A DNA stretch of 64,000 nucleotides from assembly GCA_937138415.1 (NCBI GenBank), contig CAKZPA010000037.1, positions 59,205-123,204 of the forward strand, in the 5' to 3' direction. A program made the translations under genes and the position numbers. The notes beneath the pieces are model-generated. The model saw nothing but the letters and a program-made list of their open reading frames with translations, was not told the DNA's origin and ran no database searches. Of the stretch, positions 1-9,440 are shown piece after piece. The number at the start of each line of letters is the position of its first letter. The first letter of the stretch is position 1. Source of the DNA: an uncultured Nitrospiraceae bacterium (GTDB taxonomy: Bacteria; Nitrospirota; Thermodesulfovibrionia; Thermodesulfovibrionales; SM23-35).

Positions 1-2
1 AG

Positions 3-602
3 TATCGCCTGCAGTACCCCGGGATCGCGGTCTTCATCGAGCACCCCTCATCCGACATCGTGCCCCACATTCCACCTGGGCTCAACATCCCTGCTCCCAC
101 AACCATGGAATACATCGAAGAGTACTTCGCGAATTACCTGATGAATCCGGAACCCTGCGAAGGCGAGACGTATACCTATGCGAGCAGGATCCATCACCCG
201 ATGCCGAAAGGCGGTTCTCAGCTCGCACGGGTCATCGACATGCTGAGGAATACCCCGCTCACGAATCAGGCCGTCATAGAGATTGCGCATCCTGAGGACC
301 TCGACACCTGTTACGGCAAGGACGGCAAGCTAGACCCTCCGTGTCTGAGGCTCCTCGACTTCAAGGTGATCCCTTCGGCCGACGACCTCCTCCTCACGGT
401 CACCGCGTATTTCCGTTCATGGGACCTGTGGGCCGGTTTTCCGACGAATCTCGGCGGCATCGAGCTTCTGAAACAGTTCATTGCATCGGAGACCTCCCTG
501 AAGAGCGGCCCGATGTATGCGTACAGTGCAGGTGCGCACATTTACGGATACCAGGAAGAGATCGCACGGCTCCGAACGATGAGGACAAAGCAACAGGTTT
601 GA
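3..602 (+). CDS. thyA: Thymidylate synthase, archaeal-like ThyA (5' end outside the window)
   Basis: The frame is open from base 3 without a start, so the N-terminus lies upstream of the window. The visible ~199 residues hold a probable catalytic cysteine in a PPC context (DPPCLRLLDFKV) and the family motif RSWDLWAGFPTNLGG, which resembles the RS(N/W)D nucleotide-binding segment of ThyA in its archaeal-type variant. The enzyme would methylate dUMP to dTMP using methylenetetrahydrofolate in the cytoplasm. The family assignment comes from motif recognition. A GTG at 60 lies inside the conserved domain and is not the true start. Confidence 0.75.
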   Translation, partial: YRLQYPGIAVFIEHPSSDIVPHIPPGLNIPAPTTMEYIEEYFANYLMNPEPCEGETYTYASRIHHPMPKGGSQLARVIDMLRNTPLTNQAVIEIAHPEDLDTCYGKDGKLDPPCLRLLDFKVIPSADDLLLTVTAYFRSWDLWAGFPTNLGGIELLKQFIASETSLKSGPMYAYSAGAHIYGYQEEIARLRTMRTKQQV

Positions 603-732
603 CAAGAGGGCCTGTTTCTGATAGCATGAGTATCCGATTATCCCGATAGTGAAAAGTCTTGTGAGGGAGCGCGTCTCGTTTCATTCGCCTCAACCCGTTT
701 CACTATACTAAAAATGCGTCAAGGAGGATAGC

Positions 733-1074
733 ATGGCTGAATTTCTGAGAATCGAGGATTTTATTGCTCTCGCGAAAGAGGGGAAGGATGTCACGCTCGA
801 CATCGATTTGCGCAGGCAGCTCGTCTCTCAAAAGGTGCATCCCGGGGATACCGAAGAAATGAAGGGTGAAATCGACATGTACCTGCTGATAGCCGATTAC
901 CACTTTACCGTCGGCAACTGGAAGAAAACGGTATCGAAAATATACGTGTCGGGAACCGTGGAAGAATCGCTCAATGATGCGAAGATCAACAAGAGCATCG
1001 CGAACGAGCGCCTGAAGATGGATTACAAACGGTTGAGCGATGCCCGCATTTCCTTCGAGGAGAAGTACTTCTGA
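733..1074 (+). CDS. Conserved hypothetical small acidic protein, 113 aa
   Basis: I do not recognise this family. The ATG follows a strong ribosome binding site (AAGGAGG at about 720-726). The protein has no signal peptide, no membrane segment and no cysteine cluster. Charged residues are spread along the chain, and the pattern suggests a small alpha/beta cytoplasmic protein. A -10-like TATACT lies at 704-709, but its -35 is poor. The next gene starts 64 bases later on the same strand. Confidence 0.7.
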   Translation: MAEFLRIEDFIALAKEGKDVTLDIDLRRQLVSQKVHPGDTEEMKGEIDMYLLIADYHFTVGNWKKTVSKIYVSGTVEESLNDAKINKSIANERLKMDYKRLSDARISFEEKYF

Positions 1075-1138
1075 TACGCCGGCACGGTGAACTGGCGGGC
1101 AGGGAGCGAAGCAGAATACGACCGCTGCCCGCCGCGTT

Positions 1139-2248
1139 ATGACGACCGCGACTCTCAAACCCCTCACCATAGGATCTTTCACCGCCCGGATCCCCATAAT
1201 CCAAGGAGGGATGGGGATCGGCATTTCCCTGTCCGGGCTCGCTTCGGCCGTCGCGAACGAGGGGGGAATCGGCGTGATCGCCACCGCCGGAATCGGCATG
1301 GGAGAACCCGATTTCTTCAAGAATTCCTTTGCGGCGAACCTGAGGGCGCTCCGGCGGGAAATCCGCCGCGCACGGGAACTCTCGAAAGGAATTCTAGGAG
1401 TCAACATCATGGTCGCCCTGTCGGATTTCCCCGACCTCGTGAGGGCAGCCATCGAGGAGGGGACCGACATCATCTTCTCGGGTGCCGGTCTCCCGCTTGC
1501 CCTCCCGCAACTGGCTCCCCCAGAGAGCCGCACGGCCCTCGTCCCGATCGTCTCCTCCGGACGTGCTGCAGCCCTCATCACCAAGAAATGGACAGATAAG
1601 CACGGCCGTCTGCCGGATGCGATCGTGGTGGAAGGACCGAAAGCCGGCGGTCACCTCGGTTTCAAGGAGGAAATGCTCAATGATCCGGCATACTCGCTGG
1701 ATCGTCTGGTGCCGGAAGTGCTTTTCGCGCTGAAACCGTTCGAGGACACGTTCGGCAAACGGATTCCCGTCATCGCTGCCGGCGGTATCCACACGGGGAG
1801 CGACATCCTCACCTTCCTCCGCATGGGTGCAGCGGGCGTGCAGATGGCGACCCGCTTCGTCACCACGTTCGAATGCGACGCCTCCCTCGCCTTCAAAGAA
1901 GCGTACATCGCCTCCACGAGAGAGGATATCGTCATCATAAAAAGTCCGGTCGGGATGCCGGGCCGGGCTATCAAAAATACGTTCCTCGAGGAGGTGAGCC
2001 AGGGAAAGAGGAAACCATTCAAATGCCCCTATCACTGTTTGAAAACCTGCGACTACAAGAACAGTCCTTACTGCATCACGCTCGCCCTTATGAACGCGAA
2101 AAGGGGGAATCTGTCGCAGGGGTTCGCGTTCGCCGGCGAAAATGCATACAGGGCTGACAAGATCATTTCGGTGAGAGAACTGATCGAGTCCCTTCTCAGG
2201 GAATACGAGGAAGCAGCCAACGCCGCGGAATCAGGCGCTCCCCTGTGA
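1139..2248 (+). CDS. Nitronate monooxygenase / 2-nitropropane dioxygenase family flavoprotein
   Basis: This is a 369-residue FMN-dependent TIM barrel. The N-terminal GGMGIGISLSGLA and GGIGVIATAG segments and the later AGGIHTGSDI and GAAGVQMATRF phosphate-binding motifs are typical of the nitronate monooxygenase/FabK superfamily. A cysteine-rich tail (CPYHCLKTCDY, SPYC) follows the barrel and occurs in one anaerobe-rich subgroup. The physiological substrate cannot be told from sequence; nitronate oxidation or an enoyl-reductase-like role are both possible. Its 3' end overlaps the end of the convergent REC-kinase gene by 18 bases. Confidence 0.8.
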   Translation: MTTATLKPLTIGSFTARIPIIQGGMGIGISLSGLASAVANEGGIGVIATAGIGMGEPDFFKNSFAANLRALRREIRRARELSKGILGVNIMVALSDFPDLVRAAIEEGTDIIFSGAGLPLALPQLAPPESRTALVPIVSSGRAAALITKKWTDKHGRLPDAIVVEGPKAGGHLGFKEEMLNDPAYSLDRLVPEVLFALKPFEDTFGKRIPVIAAGGIHTGSDILTFLRMGAAGVQMATRFVTTFECDASLAFKEAYIASTREDIVIIKSPVGMPGRAIKNTFLEEVSQGKRKPFKCPYHCLKTCDYKNSPYCITLALMNAKRGNLSQGFAFAGENAYRADKIISVRELIESLLREYEEAANAAESGAPL

Positions 2249-3307
2249 ATTGAGCGGGAAGCGAATCGTGAACGTCGTCCCCCGTCCCTCCTCGCTTTCG
2301 ACCGATATCGTGCCCCGGTGATCCTGAATGATTTTGAGGGCGAAGGTCAGGCCAAGCCCCGGTCCGTACACTTTCGACGTGACCATTGGATCGAAGATAT
2401 TCTTGATCTTCTCCTTGGCAATCCCTATGCCCGTGTCGGAAAACTGCACTTCGAGGTTATTGCCGTTGACACGGCTCCGCACGGTAAGCGTTCGTCCTTC
2501 TCTCTCCATCGCCTCGATCGCATTCTTGATGATATTGCAGAACGCCCGTTTGAGGAGCTTCTTGTCCGCCTGGATGGGAGGCGGGTCTTTCACGAGGTCC
2601 GTCTTCACCTCGATCGCTTTCTGTGCAAAATCCTGGGCAAAGACGCTCAGGGAGTCCATGACGACGCTGTTAATGTCCGACGGTTCCTTGATCGATATCG
2701 CCATCGTTTTCAATTCGATGAGCTGTTTGATCATGCCCTCGAGAACCGCCACATCCTCGATGATGTACTGCATGTATTTTCTGTTCGGATCGTCTTCGGA
2801 GAGCCTGCTGTAAACCTTCCGGGCGAATCCGCCGATCGACGTGAGCGGGTTTCGGATCTCATGCGCGACCTGGTCCATCATCTGCTCGAGCGCGCCGGAC
2901 TTTTCCTCCTCGACTTTCTTCTCGTGGGTCGCCTTTATCGAAAGCAATGAGCGCACACGCGCCGCCAGCTCCTTGTAATCGAAGGGCTTCGCCATGTAGT
3001 CATCCGCACCGATGTCCAGTCCCTTGATCTTATGCTCGACCTCCCCTTTCGCGGTGAGCATCACGATCGGGATGTAGCGCGTCTTCTCGTCTCCCTTCAG
3101 TCTCCGGCAGACTTCGTAGCCATCCATCTTCGGCATCATGACGTCGAGCACGATCAGGTCCGGTTCGTATGCGGGAACTGTGGCGAGGGCTTCTTCTCCA
3201 TTGTACGCCTCCGCCGTGTCATATCCTTCTGCACGGAATCTCTTCTTCAGCAGCTCCACGGTGTCTTCGGCGTCGTCAACGATGAGGATCTTATTCTTCC
3301 TCTCCAC
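2231..3307 (-). CDS. Response regulator-histidine kinase fusion (REC-HisKA-HATPase)
   Basis: The protein has 358 residues. An N-terminal receiver (about 6-120) shows the DD pair, phosphoacceptor Asp in LIVLDVMMPKMDGYE and the MAKPFDY lysine. A short linker leads to a HisKA H-box (QVAHEIRNPLTSIGG, about 149-163) and a HATPase with N box (NIIKNAIEA), G1 (DTGIGIA) and G2 (GPGLGLTFA). There is no membrane segment, so it is a soluble kinase switched by phosphorylation. It starts at a GTG that overlaps the end of the upstream CheY-like gene by 17 bases, which suggests translational coupling. It is the last gene of the operon running from 8623. Confidence 0.9.
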   Translation of the reverse strand: MERKNKILIVDDAEDTVELLKKRFRAEGYDTAEAYNGEEALATVPAYEPDLIVLDVMMPKMDGYEVCRRLKGDEKTRYIPIVMLTAKGEVEHKIKGLDIGADDYMAKPFDYKELAARVRSLLSIKATHEKKVEEEKSGALEQMMDQVAHEIRNPLTSIGGFARKVYSRLSEDDPNRKYMQYIIEDVAVLEGMIKQLIELKTMAISIKEPSDINSVVMDSLSVFAQDFAQKAIEVKTDLVKDPPPIQADKKLLKRAFCNIIKNAIEAMEREGRTLTVRSRVNGNNLEVQFSDTGIGIAKEKIKNIFDPMVTSKVYGPGLGLTFALKIIQDHRGTISVESEEGRGTTFTIRFPLNSQGSA

Positions 3308-3692
3308 CTAAAATGCTCTCCCTCTTGCCGCGGATGAACGATTTGATCTGATTGGGTAATTCGCGTATGTTGACCGGCTTCGAGATGTACCCTTCAAAGC
3401 CTGCCACGATGACCTTCTCGCGGTCACCTTTCATCGCATGGGCGGTAAACGCCACGATCGGGACGTCCTGAAAGTCTTCTCTGCCTTTCAGGAGTCTTGC
3501 GACCTCGTAGCCGTCCAGTTTCGGGAGCGAAATGTCGAGGAGGATCAAATCGGGTTTCTCCGCAAGTGCTTTTTCGATTGCTTCTTCTCCGTCTACAGCT
3601 TCGACCGTCAGGTATCCTTTGTTTTTGAGGACCTTCACCACAAGCTCTCGGTTATCCCGATTGTCCTCGACGATCAACACCTTTCGTGGCAT
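3291..3692 (-). CDS. CheY-like single-domain response regulator
   Basis: This ~133-residue receiver has EDN near the N-terminus, the phosphoacceptor in LILLDISLPKLDGYE and the GYISKPVN lysine. There is no output domain. I chose the ATG at 3692 (MPRKVLIVEDN), which starts directly at the conserved fold with GGAG upstream. An alternative ATG at 3719 would add nine residues. It lies between a degraded kinase gene and a REC-kinase fusion and probably relays phosphate between operon members. Confidence 0.88.
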   Translation of the reverse strand: MPRKVLIVEDNRDNRELVVKVLKNKGYLTVEAVDGEEAIEKALAEKPDLILLDISLPKLDGYEVARLLKGREDFQDVPIVAFTAHAMKGDREKVIVAGFEGYISKPVNIRELPNQIKSFIRGKRESILGGEEE

Positions 3693-3736
3693 AACCCTTC
3701 TCTCCGATGCCTCAGGCATTCTTCACGGCACTCCTA

Positions 3737-5368
3737 TTATAAAGGAAGCGACGCATCCCCGAATATTTCCTTCCTCACTGGCAGCGTGAAACAAAACGTA
3801 CTGCCCTCGCCGTACTTGCTCGTTGCCCATATTTTCCCTTTGTGGCGTTCCACGAGACCCCGGGCAATGCTCAAACCGATCACCGCGCCTTCGAACTGTC
3901 GTTCCAGGGTAAAATCCACCTGCACGAACTTCTCGAATATTCTCTTGAGATCATCCTCTTTCATCCCCATCCCCGTATCCGCAACGCACATCTCCACAAA
4001 AGGACGTCCTGCGGCGAGCTGCGTCTCTTCCTCGAGGTTGCGGACTGTGATCGTGATGCCCCCTCTGCGGGTGAACTTCACCGCATTCGACACCAAGTGT
4101 ACCAGAATCTGCTTGATTTTATCCGCATCCCCGTAGACGACTGGCACCGCCTCGGGGAAGACGATCGAGAGGGAGAGCCCTTTCCGTCCCGCATCCTTCT
4201 CGAAAGAGGCTGCAACGCTCTCGATGAGAGGCTTCAGATCGACCCTGCTCAGCGATAACCGAAGTTTCGCGGACTCGAGCTTCGAGACATCGAGGAGATC
4301 GTCGATCATCGTGAGCAGGTGCGCGGCACTCTGTCTCACTTTGACGAGGCTTCTCTCCTGCTCTTCGTTCAGCGGCCCGTCTATCCTGTCGAGCAACGCC
4401 TCCGCGTATCCGATGATCGTATTCATCGGCGTCCGCAGCTCGTGCGATATATTCGCGAGGAAAGCGGATTCCAATTTGTCGAGTTCTCGAAGCTCCGTCT
4501 TATCGCGCTCCAGGCGTTCGATGAGGTTGGTCCTCTCCGCGACGAGCCGTTCGAGTGCCAGTTTGTCCGACGCGATCTGCATATACGATCCATTGATCCT
4601 GATGAAAAAGAGGCTTACGGAACCAACGAAAAACAGCGCAACCGTGTTGAAACTGCCGGCGAACGGCTCGAGCACTTTCCTTGCATCCTCGTGCCCCATC
4701 GGGATGAGGACATGGCGCATGATATGACCGAACGAGCGAGAAACGGAAAACATGAACCACGCGGACGCGAGCCACACCATATAGTTCCAGAGCACATTGT
4801 CGCGTTCGGTCCTGTAGAGTTGGACGCTCGCCCTCAGACTCATGATCGAGAGGACGATAAAAATGCCGTTGCTGACCATATCAGTGAGGACGATCGGAAA
4901 GAGAGGCAGCTTGACCGCCGCAGAAGCCGTCTCCGCTTTTCGCTCCCCCGGGAGGTGCTCCCTCAACCCTGCGTAGAAAAACAGCATCGCCGCGTTCAGG
5001 GGGACGAAATCGAGTCTGCCGACGTAATAGAGATACTCGAGGCGATCGACCTTGATATATCGCATGAAATACTGCCATCCCTGCGATTCCCCTATGGTGA
5101 CCGGTCGCGCGACAAATTCCGAACGTCTCCGGAGCAGGACGTCCAGATCCCACAAGGCGAAAAAGACCAGGGCGAGGAACTGATATCTCCATCCCTTCTA
5201 CTTCCGGATGCGGTACCGAACGATTGATCGCATCACGACGAGAAACGCCGCGAGAAGGAAGATTCGCCCTAACTGTTGGGTGTAGACAGCGGGATACTCA
5301 TGGGGAACGTATCCTCACGCATTGCACGGGAAAAAGAGGAGCAGGGAGAGAAAGAAGCAGCGTCTCAT
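3737..5368 (-). pseudogene. Membrane histidine kinase interrupted by two in-frame stop codons
   Basis: The frame starts at an ATG at 5368, seven bases after the upstream kinase's stop. It encodes a signal-peptide-like start (MRRCFFLSLLLFFPCNA), then TGA at 5317-5315. It continues in the same frame as plausible membrane protein for 38 codons to TAG at 5200-5198, then as KGWRYQF and the long open part. That part has several membrane helices, HisKA (ISHELRTPMNTIIGY) and HATPase. The G2 box reads GAVIGLSIARG where the neighbouring kinase has GTGLGLSIARG, so the ATP lid also looks damaged. A TTG at 5155 could start a truncated product. It is probably a recent pseudogene. Confidence 0.8.
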
Positions 5369-5375
5369 CGACCCT

Positions 5376-8075
5376 TCATGTTTCGATTCCTATCCTCTGA
5401 ATGGTCTCCTTGAGTTCCTTCAGGAGGTCGTCTTTTGTGAGGATTACTTTGTTCAGTATCCCCCGGATACGCCCGTCCAGCTTTTCACGCTCTTCCTTCG
5501 TCAGTTCTCTCTGCGTGAGCAGAATCAACGGGATGTCTTTCATGCCCCGGGCCGCCTTCAAATATTCGACGACATCGAACCCGATCTCCGGGATCGTCAG
5601 GCTCAGGATTATGAGATCCGGCCTCATGTTCTCGAGCGACCGGATTGCGTCGTGGCTATTGTATGCCCTCGTCACGTGATAGTCGGCTCCCTCGAGAACG
5701 CCCCCGATGCCCCCCACCGTTGACGGATCATGGTCGACGATCAGTATCCGCTTGATCTTCGTCATTTTTTCCAAGGTCTTCAGTTTCTTGAGGAGTACCT
5801 CCTTTTCGACCGGCTTCAAGATATATTCCGCGGCACCGAGGCTGAAACCCATCCGCTGATCGTCGACGATCGAAAGGATGATGACCGGGATGTCCTGCGT
5901 CTCCGGATCGGCTTTCAGTTCCCGCAGCACTTCCCACCCGCTCTTGCCCGGCATCATGATGTCGAGCGTGATCGCCATCGGTTTGAGCAACTTCGCCTTC
6001 TCCACGGCGCCTTCACCACCGAGGAGACCGACAACGATGTATTCGTCACCGAGATACTTGCAGATGATATCGATTGCCTCGGGATTGTCATCGATGGCGA
6101 GAATCCTCTTCTCGTCCTTCTTCGCAGGAATCCCCCGTTCAAAGAGGTACCGTTCGTCGGACTCCGTGACCATGATCTTGATGAGTTCGCACCCTTTGCA
6201 AAAATCGACCTTTTCGGGATACGCTGCGATCTTCATGCCCGTACAGTGCGTTCCCATGATCAGCCAGCACCGGGTTTCATTACTCCCGTAGGCGGGACAG
6301 CTCGGCTGCCCGCAGCGGATGTACTCCCAGCATCGAATCGGCCTCCCTGCGAACGTCGGCTCCCGAAGGAACTCGTCCACGGGCTTTCCGTAATAATCCG
6401 CCAGCGCCTCGGCAACCCGAGTCTCGATGACAGGTTCCGCAGCCTTCTCCAACAGCTCTTTCTTGATGGGGAGCGTGAAGCAGAATGTGCTCCCTTCGCC
6501 GACCTTGCTCGTCACCCAGATCATTCCCTTATGGAGAGACACGAGTCCTCGTGCGATGCTCAAACCGAGACCCGTGCCTTCGTACTGACGGACCGTCGTC
6601 AGGTCCGCCTGCACGAATTTGTCGAATATCTTCCCGAGGTCTTCTTCCCTGATGCCGATGCCCGTGTCCGCGACGCAGACTTCGACGAACATCGGCTCTT
6701 CTCCGGTTTTTACCCCGCGTTCGGAGACGCGGGCAGAAACCGTGACGCTTCCCTTATGGGTGAACTTGATCGCATTGGAGAGTAGATTGATGAGGATCTC
6801 CTTGACCCTGTCTTCATCGGCGTACACGAGTGGCAACCCTTCGGGAATGTTTATTTTCAGCTCGATGCCCTTCATCTTGAGCTGGGGCTCGAACGCCGGT
6901 ATCGCCGAGGAGACAAGCCATTTCAGATCCACCTCCTTCGGATTGATCTTCATTTTCCCCGCTTCGATCTTCGAGATGTCGAGGACATCGTTAATGAGCT
7001 GGAGGAGATGACGCGCGTTCGCGGCGACTTTGTTGAGGCTCTTCGCCTGGTCTTCGTTGATCGGGCCATCCACGCCGTCGAGCAGGAGATCCGTGTACCC
7101 GATGATTGCATTCATCGGCGTGCGAAGCTCGTGCGACATGTTGGCGAGGAAGGTCGATTTCAGCTTGTCCAGTTCCCGCAGTTCCTTGTTGGCCCGCTCG
7201 AGGAGGTTCATGAGCCTCGTTCGCTCGTTCAGCAAGTGCGTTTTCCGCTGAATCTCCTCTTCCAGCTTCTTACTGAACGACGCGACGCTTTCGACCATAT
7301 CGTTGAACGTCTTCCCCAGGAGCCCTATTTCGTCCTCGGTTTCGACCTTGACTCTCACGGTCATGTCGCCCCGGGCAAACTTTTTTGCGCTGTCCGCGAG
7401 CTGCTCGACGGGGTGTCGGACGAGCTTATTCACCATCACGATGATCATGAGGACGGCGACCGGAATGAGAGAGAGCACGATCATAATCGTCCTGTTTCGC
7501 TGTGCGACGACCTGTGTATAGGTCCGCTCGGCGTCGAGACGAAGCGCGATTGCGCCGAGAACTTTCTTCGACGCGCCGTGACAGTGGTAACACCCGGGTT
7601 CGTTCAGGATCGGCCGCATGACCATAATGTATCTCCGCCCCGCAATGACATCCTCGAGCGGTTGCCTCGGGTCGATCATTGGTTCGTGCCCCGTCCTGAG
7701 CGTCTCCGAGAGCTTCTGAACGAGGGCTCTGTTGTTGATAAAATCGAGCAGGCTGCCACTGACTTTCTCCTCGTGCGTCGAATAGGTAACGTTCGCGTCG
7801 AAATCGCAGATGAACACTTCGATGTCCTTCATCTTCGACCGGATATCGTTCAGTTCTCGCTTGATCGCCTCGCTGTCTCCGATTTCCATGGGGAATTTGA
7901 TGCCGGCATAGACCGCATCGGCAAGCTCGGTACTGAGCGATGCGGCGATCTCGAGGCGATCCTTCGTCCCGAAATGGATCCTCATGTATATCTCGGCGAG
8001 GAGAACGAGCAGCATGATGCCGAGCATGGCGAGCATGATCTTGTATCCCAGTCGCTTCCTGATAACGCTAAGCAT
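5376..8075 (-). CDS. Hybrid sensor histidine kinase with periplasmic CxxCH site, HAMP, two-CW cysteine domain and two receivers
   Basis: The protein has 899 residues. TM1 is at about 10-30 and is followed by a periplasmic domain with one c-type haem motif (CYHCHG, about 180-185). TM2 is at about 215-235, then HAMP and coiled coil. HisKA (MSHELRTPMNAIIGY) and HATPase (DTGIGI, GTGLGLSIARG) follow. Next comes a cysteine-rich segment (CWEYIRCGQPSCPAYG, then CW and CKGC) of the two-CW type, and two receivers (LDIMMPG Asp; IILSLTIPE, where the usual Asp is Ser). The second receiver lacks its phosphoacceptor. It lies 47 bases after a cytochrome c gene. Redox or ligand sensing at haem is inferred. 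Confidence 0.9.
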   Translation of the reverse strand: MLSVIRKRLGYKIMLAMLGIMLLVLLAEIYMRIHFGTKDRLEIAASLSTELADAVYAGIKFPMEIGDSEAIKRELNDIRSKMKDIEVFICDFDANVTYSTHEEKVSGSLLDFINNRALVQKLSETLRTGHEPMIDPRQPLEDVIAGRRYIMVMRPILNEPGCYHCHGASKKVLGAIALRLDAERTYTQVVAQRNRTIMIVLSLIPVAVLMIIVMVNKLVRHPVEQLADSAKKFARGDMTVRVKVETEDEIGLLGKTFNDMVESVASFSKKLEEEIQRKTHLLNERTRLMNLLERANKELRELDKLKSTFLANMSHELRTPMNAIIGYTDLLLDGVDGPINEDQAKSLNKVAANARHLLQLINDVLDISKIEAGKMKINPKEVDLKWLVSSAIPAFEPQLKMKGIELKINIPEGLPLVYADEDRVKEILINLLSNAIKFTHKGSVTVSARVSERGVKTGEEPMFVEVCVADTGIGIREEDLGKIFDKFVQADLTTVRQYEGTGLGLSIARGLVSLHKGMIWVTSKVGEGSTFCFTLPIKKELLEKAAEPVIETRVAEALADYYGKPVDEFLREPTFAGRPIRCWEYIRCGQPSCPAYGSNETRCWLIMGTHCTGMKIAAYPEKVDFCKGCELIKIMVTESDERYLFERGIPAKKDEKRILAIDDNPEAIDIICKYLGDEYIVVGLLGGEGAVEKAKLLKPMAITLDIMMPGKSGWEVLRELKADPETQDIPVIILSIVDDQRMGFSLGAAEYILKPVEKEVLLKKLKTLEKMTKIKRILIVDHDPSTVGGIGGVLEGADYHVTRAYNSHDAIRSLENMRPDLIILSLTIPEIGFDVVEYLKAARGMKDIPLILLTQRELTKEEREKLDGRIRGILNKVILTKDDLLKELKETIQRIGIET

Positions 8076-8122
8076 CTCTCACATTCCTCCCGGCATCATT
8101 TCGTCACCGAACGCCCTCTTGT

Positions 8123-8623
8123 CTAATGCGCTCCCCCATGGATCAGTGGCTTGTAACGGAATGCCCTTACCCTTTCGGCGATATGACAGACTTCGCAGTC
8201 AGCGATATGCAATTTTCTCTTTATGAATCGAGCATCTCTCGTTCTGACGTGCACCTCTCCGGGGCCATGGCACACCTCGCAACCCGCGTTCTTCAGATGG
8301 GGCGTCTTCTCAGGACTCACGAATCCCCCCGGTTTTCCGTAGCCCGTCGTATGACAGGCGTAACAACCCTTGATCTCGTCCTCGGTCAACCCTTTCCTGA
8401 CCCTTTCGATGCTCCTGAACGACGTCGCCTTCTTCGCATAGGTCGAAAAGTTGTGGTACTCCTTCTCGTGGCAGGATTTGCACACCTCGGACCCCACATA
8501 CCGAACAGGTCTTGTCCCCTTGTTGGCGACGACGACCGCATCTCCCGGCAACGCATGAGACCACACAAAGAGAGCGACCGACACCCACGCCAAAGCGCGA
8601 CATAACACCGTCTTCATGCTCAT
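8123..8623 (-). CDS. Exported tetrahaem cytochrome c family protein
   Basis: The protein is about 166 residues from MSMKTV, with an N-terminal hydrophobic export signal (ALAWVSVALFVWSHAL). It has four CxxCH haem sites: CKSCH, CYACH, CEVCHG and CEVCH. The layout resembles the cytochrome c554/c' family. A longer frame to 8740 would run over the divergent cooC start and is rejected. Upstream, TTGCAA (8658-8653) and GAAAAT (8635-8630) at 17-base spacing would put +1 at the ATG. It is first in the signalling operon, so it may feed electrons to, or be sensed by, the haem-site kinase. Confidence 0.87.
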   Translation of the reverse strand: MSMKTVLCRALAWVSVALFVWSHALPGDAVVVANKGTRPVRYVGSEVCKSCHEKEYHNFSTYAKKATSFRSIERVRKGLTEDEIKGCYACHTTGYGKPGGFVSPEKTPHLKNAGCEVCHGPGEVHVRTRDARFIKRKLHIADCEVCHIAERVRAFRYKPLIHGGAH

Positions 8624-8664
8624 GGAAGTATTTTCAGCGATATATCGTTTTTTTGCAACTCGTA

Positions 8665-8670
8665 TATAAT
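8665..8670 (+). promoter_or_regulatory. -10 element (TATAAT) of cooC
   Basis: A consensus -10 ends six bases before the ATG at 8676. No good -35 is seen at 16-18 bases upstream. If used, transcription would start at or next to the start codon. Confidence 0.5.
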
Positions 8671-8675
8671 GGATG

Positions 8676-9440
8676 ATGGCTTTCACTATTGCGTTTGCGG
8701 GCAAAGGCGGCACGGGGAAGACGACCCTCGCAGGCCTCACGGTCCGATGCCTCGTCGGTCGGGGAAAGGTCCCCGTTCTCGCGGTCGACGCGGACCCGAA
8801 CTATTGTCTCCACGAAGTCCTCGGTGTCACGGTGCGTGCCACCGTCGGCAGCATGAGGGAAGCCTCCCTCGAGACGATAAAAACAGGTACCGTAAGACCC
8901 GGCGGCCTGTCGATCGAAGAGATATTCGATTACCAAATCCAACAATGCCTCATGGAATCGAAGGGATTCGACCTGATTGTCATGGGGAGGCCGGAAGGTC
9001 CCGGGTGCTACTGTGCCGCGAATAACATGATCAGAAAGTATATCGACAGACTTGCCGCCGCCTATCGATACATCGTCATAGACAATGAAGCAGGCATGGA
9101 GCACTTAAGCCGCATGACGACGAATGCCGTCGATCTGCTCATCATCGTCAGCGACCCTTCGGCGCGGGGCATAGAGACCGTGAAGCGGATCGATGGTCTC
9201 ATCGACGAACTCCGTCTCGATGTCAGACAGCGGGTTGTCGTTCTCAACAGGGTTACGGACGCCGATCGGGAACGTGCGAGCGCGGTCCAACGTGAACACG
9301 CTCGAACCGTCGGTGTCGTGCCATTTGATCCCAGCATTGCGGAGGCAGAAAGAGCGGGGAAGTCGGTCTTCGAAATACCGCACACGAACGATGCCCTCCT
9401 GGCCCTCTCGAAGCTCCTGGATTCCATCGATTTGCGGTAG
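8676..9440 (+). CDS. cooC: CooC-type nickel-insertion ATPase for carbon monoxide dehydrogenase
   Basis: This is a MinD/NifH-fold P-loop ATPase with a deviant Walker A (GKGGTGKTTLAG) near the N-terminus, VDADPN, and the CxC motif (GCYCAAN) that binds metal in CooC. It would insert nickel into the C-cluster of CODH (the cooS gene at 53749-55734) using ATP. I use the ATG at 8676. A perfect TATAAT at 8665-8670 puts +1 near this codon and there is no Shine-Dalgarno, so the mRNA may be leaderless. An ATG at 8673 is also possible. It is divergent from the cytochrome gene with about 50 bases between them. Confidence 0.9.
   Translation: MAFTIAFAGKGGTGKTTLAGLTVRCLVGRGKVPVLAVDADPNYCLHEVLGVTVRATVGSMREASLETIKTGTVRPGGLSIEEIFDYQIQQCLMESKGFDLIVMGRPEGPGCYCAANNMIRKYIDRLAAAYRYIVIDNEAGMEHLSRMTTNAVDLLIIVSDPSARGIETVKRIDGLIDELRLDVRQRVVVLNRVTDADRERASAVQREHARTVGVVPFDPSIAEAERAGKSVFEIPHTNDALLALSKLLDSIDLR

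Noticed and set aside
5198..5317. TGA and TAG in the kinase read as selenocysteine or pyrrolysine
   Set aside because: Both would have to be recoded in one sensor kinase, TGA directly after a signal peptide. No recoding hairpin was recognised, and other genes here use TGA and TAG as stops. Decay is simpler.
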